From Candidatus Pacearchaeota archaeon (GTDB taxonomy: Archaea; Nanobdellota; Nanobdellia; Pacearchaeales; GW2011-AR1), in assembly GCA_026395775.1 (NCBI GenBank), contig JAPLYA010000096.1, forward strand, positions 1 through 6,543: a DNA stretch of 6,543 bases, in the 5' to 3' direction. This document shows positions 3,937 to 6,543 of the stretch, piece after piece. Every line of letters begins with the position of its first letter. Within the stretch, counting starts at the first letter, position 1. Both the position numbers and the translations under genes were made by a program. A model generated the notes under the pieces. That model made no database searches. It saw only the letters and a program-made list of their open reading frames with translations, and was not told the origin of the DNA.

Positions 3937-6112
3937 CTTATTAAAAAAGCAGGTGTTGTTCCTATTTGTAATCTTAATTTTTGTATTTAATTTAAGTTTG
4001 GTTTTTGCACTTGATTATTCCACTGGAGGATCAGTATATGGCGTCTTAGCTGACATTGGAAACACTAATAGAACAGGAGCTTTGAACTTGACTCTGCAGA
4101 TGGGAACTTGCTCCCTTGCAAATTGCACTGATATAGTCTGGTCTGCAGTTTACACGAATGCCACTTATACTTCTCTTGCATCTTTAGGTAATGCTACTTA
4201 TTTTCAGTGTAAAGCAACATTCTTTACAGAAAACCAAAATTATAGTAATTATTTGTTTAATTTTACAATTGGATATACTACACTAATTTCTTCAGGAGTG
4301 CCTCCAAACATTACGATTTTATCGCCACTTAATCAATCTTATACTACAAATAGCATAGATTTTAATATTTCTTCAAGCGCGAATTTAAGCCTTTGTTTAG
4401 TTAGCCTTAATAATTGGGCTACAAATTATACTATGAATATAAATTCCACACTAACAGGCGCCAACCTTACAAACTCTTCTATGCCTCAAGGAAGCTCTAC
4501 TGCTAACTTTTGGTGTAATGATACTTCAAATAATATTAATGGAACCTCACAAGTAACTTTTTATGTAGATTCTATAAATCCAAGCATTAATATAACTTAT
4601 CCTTTGAATACTACTTACAGCGTAAAGCCCACAGCTTTGAATTATACTGCGAGTGATACTAATCTGCAATCTTGTTGGTATAGCCTTGATTCAGGCGCAA
4701 CTAACACTTCTGTAGCTTGTGGAACCAATGTCACAGGCTTATCAGCGAATGAAGGAAGCAACACATGGCAGGTATGGGCAAATGATACTCTGAATAATGT
4801 AAATTCTTCATCAGTAACTTTTTATGTAGATACAGTTCCCCCTTATTTTACAACAATTCCTGCTAATCAATCCATAACTTATGGAACATGGTTAGGAGTT
4901 CAATTTGTAGGAAATGATGCTCTTTCTTTCGGAACATATTATTTAGGAAACTGGACAACTGCATTTTCAATAAATTCTTCAGGATGGTTAAGCAATAAAA
5001 CAAAACTTCCAGTAGGATATTATCAGATTAATGTAACTATAAATGATTCAAGTGGAAATACGAACATGACTTGGTTTGGAGTAAACTTAACAGCAGTTCC
5101 AGATACAACGCCTCCATACTTTACAACAATTCCCGCAACAACAGTTATTAATTATACTCAAGGATTTGGAGTAGATTTTAATGCAACCGATGAAACTGCA
5201 TTTGGATATTACTATATTAACTGGACAACTCTATTCACAATTAACCAGTCAGGATGGCTTACTAATTCAACTCCAAATGTCGCAGTAGGAAATTATTACA
5301 TTAATGTAACAATAAACGATACTTTAAATAACCAAAACTCAACTATTTATTTAGTTAATATAAGTAAGTATATAACTATTTTAACATTAAATCCAACAAC
5401 CCCCATAACCTATGGAACTCCAACAAACTTTGTAGCAAATGAAGGAGGCTGTCCTTCCCAATTAATATGTTCTCTTAATATTTCTGATGGAGTTTATAGT
5501 GCAGGAACAATAAGTGCAAATTACTCTACGAGTGGAAATGAAAACTATACTTCAAGTTCAGTAGTTTCAACAGTAACAATCAATCAAGCAAGTTCATCAG
5601 TAGGACTAACTGCAACCACGCCTATAACTTATGGGACAATAACAGACTTCACAGGAAATAGTTGTCCAGATGCAAGTTGTACATTGAATATTAGTAATGC
5701 AATTTATCCATCAGGAACTATTTCAGCTAATTATTCATTCGTAGGAAATCAAAATTACACTGCAAGTTCTTCAGTATTTACTGTAACAATAAATAAAGCA
5801 AATTCGCAAACCTCTTTAGTCTTTGATAAAACATCTCCACAAGAATATCCAACAGCAATAACGCCAACTTGTTCAATTATAACAGGAGGAACAGAAACTT
5901 TAACATTAACGAATGGAACTTCAGGAGTAGCAGAAACTTTAGGAGTTAATAGTTGGAATTTAAATTGTTCTTATGCTGGAAATACAAACTATACTGCATC
6001 AAGTAATTTTTCTCAATTTACAATTAGTCAAAATACAACTTATACTTTAGGATTAACTGCAACAACCCCCATAACCTATGGAACTCCAACAGATGTAGCG
6101 GGAAGTGGATGA
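3926..6112 (+). CDS. Secreted surface protein with Ig-like and MBG-like repeats, interrupted by in-frame TGA
   Basis: This is a 728-residue open frame. Residues 1-28 form a signal peptide: Lys-Lys, a hydrophobic core, and VFA followed by LDYS as the likely cleavage site. Repeat modules follow: Ig-like modules rich in N-x-S/T, including one (from residue 233) nearly identical to the module at the window start; two copies of a roughly 91-residue module starting PPYFTTIP (305 and 396), cadherin/Ig-like; then roughly 74-residue modules marked by TTPITYGT (about 490, 563, 712) with a degenerate one between, resembling MBG/Ig-like bacterial and archaeal adhesin repeats. Each ITYGT module carries a Cys pair. 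The frame stops at TGA 6110-6112 at the position of the first Cys of the last module, and homologous coding continues in the same frame to the window end. The gene is thus truncated by a point mutation or sequencing error. It is probably a glycosylated extracellular protein, with ligand unknown. Confidence 0.85.
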   Translation: MLCNLLKKQVLFLFVILIFVFNLSLVFALDYSTGGSVYGVLADIGNTNRTGALNLTLQMGTCSLANCTDIVWSAVYTNATYTSLASLGNATYFQCKATFFTENQNYSNYLFNFTIGYTTLISSGVPPNITILSPLNQSYTTNSIDFNISSSANLSLCLVSLNNWATNYTMNINSTLTGANLTNSSMPQGSSTANFWCNDTSNNINGTSQVTFYVDSINPSINITYPLNTTYSVKPTALNYTASDTNLQSCWYSLDSGATNTSVACGTNVTGLSANEGSNTWQVWANDTLNNVNSSSVTFYVDTVPPYFTTIPANQSITYGTWLGVQFVGNDALSFGTYYLGNWTTAFSINSSGWLSNKTKLPVGYYQINVTINDSSGNTNMTWFGVNLTAVPDTTPPYFTTIPATTVINYTQGFGVDFNATDETAFGYYYINWTTLFTINQSGWLTNSTPNVAVGNYYINVTINDTLNNQNSTIYLVNISKYITILTLNPTTPITYGTPTNFVANEGGCPSQLICSLNISDGVYSAGTISANYSTSGNENYTSSSVVSTVTINQASSSVGLTATTPITYGTITDFTGNSCPDASCTLNISNAIYPSGTISANYSFVGNQNYTASSSVFTVTINKANSQTSLVFDKTSPQEYPTAITPTCSIITGGTETLTLTNGTSGVAETLGVNSWNLNCSYAGNTNYTASSNFSQFTISQNTTYTLGLTATTPITYGTPTDVAGSG
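4622..4746 (+). repeat. Long direct repeat, copy 2 (surface-module repeat)
   Basis: It is identical to bases 1-125 and then diverges gradually to about 4836. The copy begins at residue 233 of the downstream surface protein. A 125-base run without even silent changes, next to diverged sequence in the same module, suggests recent gene conversion or a recent duplication between the two surface genes. Confidence 0.95.
5394..5425 (+). repeat. 32-base exact repeat, copy 1 (ITYGT module)
   Basis: It is identical to 6060-6091 and encodes the TTPITYGTPT start of the MBG-like module. A diverged version stands at about 5613-5640. It reflects tandem amplification of a roughly 74-residue module. Confidence 0.9.
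6060..6091 (+). repeat. 32-base exact repeat, copy 2 (ITYGT module)
   Basis: This is the second exact copy of 5394-5425, 666 bases downstream. It lies just before the in-frame TGA at 6110. Confidence 0.9.
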
Positions 6113-6543
6113 CCTTCTGAGTTAAGCTGTGCTTTAAATATTTCCAATGCTATTTATCCAGCAGGAGTTATAAATTTTAATTATTCAACAGCAGGAAATA
6201 CAAATTACTCAGCAACTTCAATAACCAAAGCAATCACAATCAATCAAGCAACTCCAGTTATAACAACACTACTAAATGGCGGAACAAGCAATATAACAAT
6301 AACTTATCCTCAAACAATAACAGCAGTATACTCAACAAATGCATTGACAGCAAATATGTACAGGAATGGAACAAACAAGAGCAGTGAAAATAATATTCCA
6401 GTAACATTAGACGTCGGCTATTACAATTATACAGCTATAAATTTAGGAAATGCAAATTATTCAGCATCTTCAAAAACATTCTTTGCAACAGTACAACAGG
6501 GTACAACTCAATTGACCTTAACAGTATCTCCATCTTGGAATAT
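6113..6543 (+). pseudogene. In-frame continuation of the surface protein after the TGA (runs off window)
   Basis: Directly after TGA 6110-6112 the same frame stays open to the window end (143 codons). It clearly continues the repeat: PSELSCALNISNAIYP matches PDASCTLNISNAIYP of an earlier module, followed by further sequon-rich modules. No start codon with a ribosome site is visible at the beginning, so it is not an independent gene. It is the distal part of the gene at 3926, separated by one nonsense codon. If the TGA is a sequencing error or is read through, gene and fragment are one intact protein extending beyond the window. Confidence 0.8.

Noticed and set aside
6110..6112. TGA read as selenocysteine, or as a reassigned sense codon
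   Set aside because: A Cys site makes Sec tempting, but archaeal Sec use is rare and needs a 3'-UTR SECIS and its machinery, neither visible here. TGA also ends the target and avd genes sensibly, and reading through them gives nothing meaningful.

Overview
The window carries a diversity-generating retroelement (DGR) in a very AT-rich genome. All genes lie on the + strand. From 5' to 3' they are: the C-terminal part of a large cell-surface protein (1-1257), a membrane-anchored variable protein with an FGE-sulfatase/C-type-lectin fold (1247-2245), an Avd accessory protein (2283-2639), a non-coding template repeat (TR, 2655-2749 plus flanks), a DGR reverse transcriptase (2932-3936), and the N-terminal part of a second, related surface protein (from 3926 to the window end, with one in-frame TGA at 6110-6112). 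The order target-VR, avd, TR, RT is the classical phage BPP-1 order.

The organism is probably an uncultured archaeon, plausibly a DPANN lineage of the Pacearchaeota/Woesearchaeota type. The reasons are low GC, ATG starts behind GAGG/GGAG Shine-Dalgarno sites, tightly overlapping genes, and large extracellular proteins made of Ig-like modules dense in N-x-S/T sequons. DGRs are established in such archaea. No rRNA or other phylogenetic marker is present, so this is inference. A candidate-phylum bacterium or a virus of such a host is not excluded.

The diagnosis of a DGR can be read directly from the bases. VR 2143-2237 and TR 2655-2749 align without gaps over 95 positions (offset 512) with 15 differences, and 12 of these fall at TR adenines. 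In reading frame the TR has ten AAY codons, and nine of them are changed in the target (to Ser, Leu, Asp, Ala, His, Ser, Ser, Ser, Ser). The RT has the DGR-type IGNLTSQ motif and a YMDD active site.

Three features depart from the textbook. First, the VR stops matching the TR just before the GC-rich 3' segment that encodes Ile-Gly-Phe-Arg-Cys-Cys. The target therefore lacks both the expected IMH-like 3' homology and the last core strand of its fold. Second, a 9-bp perfect inverted repeat (11 bp with one G-U pair) lies between TR and RT. Third, the element sits between two surface genes that share a module with 125 identical bases (1-125 and 4622-4746), so recombination could delete the element or swap modules in frame.

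Functional picture (inference): the cell or virus displays a glycosylated surface protein array together with a membrane-anchored lectin-like protein. RT and Avd copy TR RNA with adenine mutagenesis to diversify that protein's binding face. The missing 3' end raises the question of whether this VR is still an active recipient, is a relic, or has been mis-assembled.
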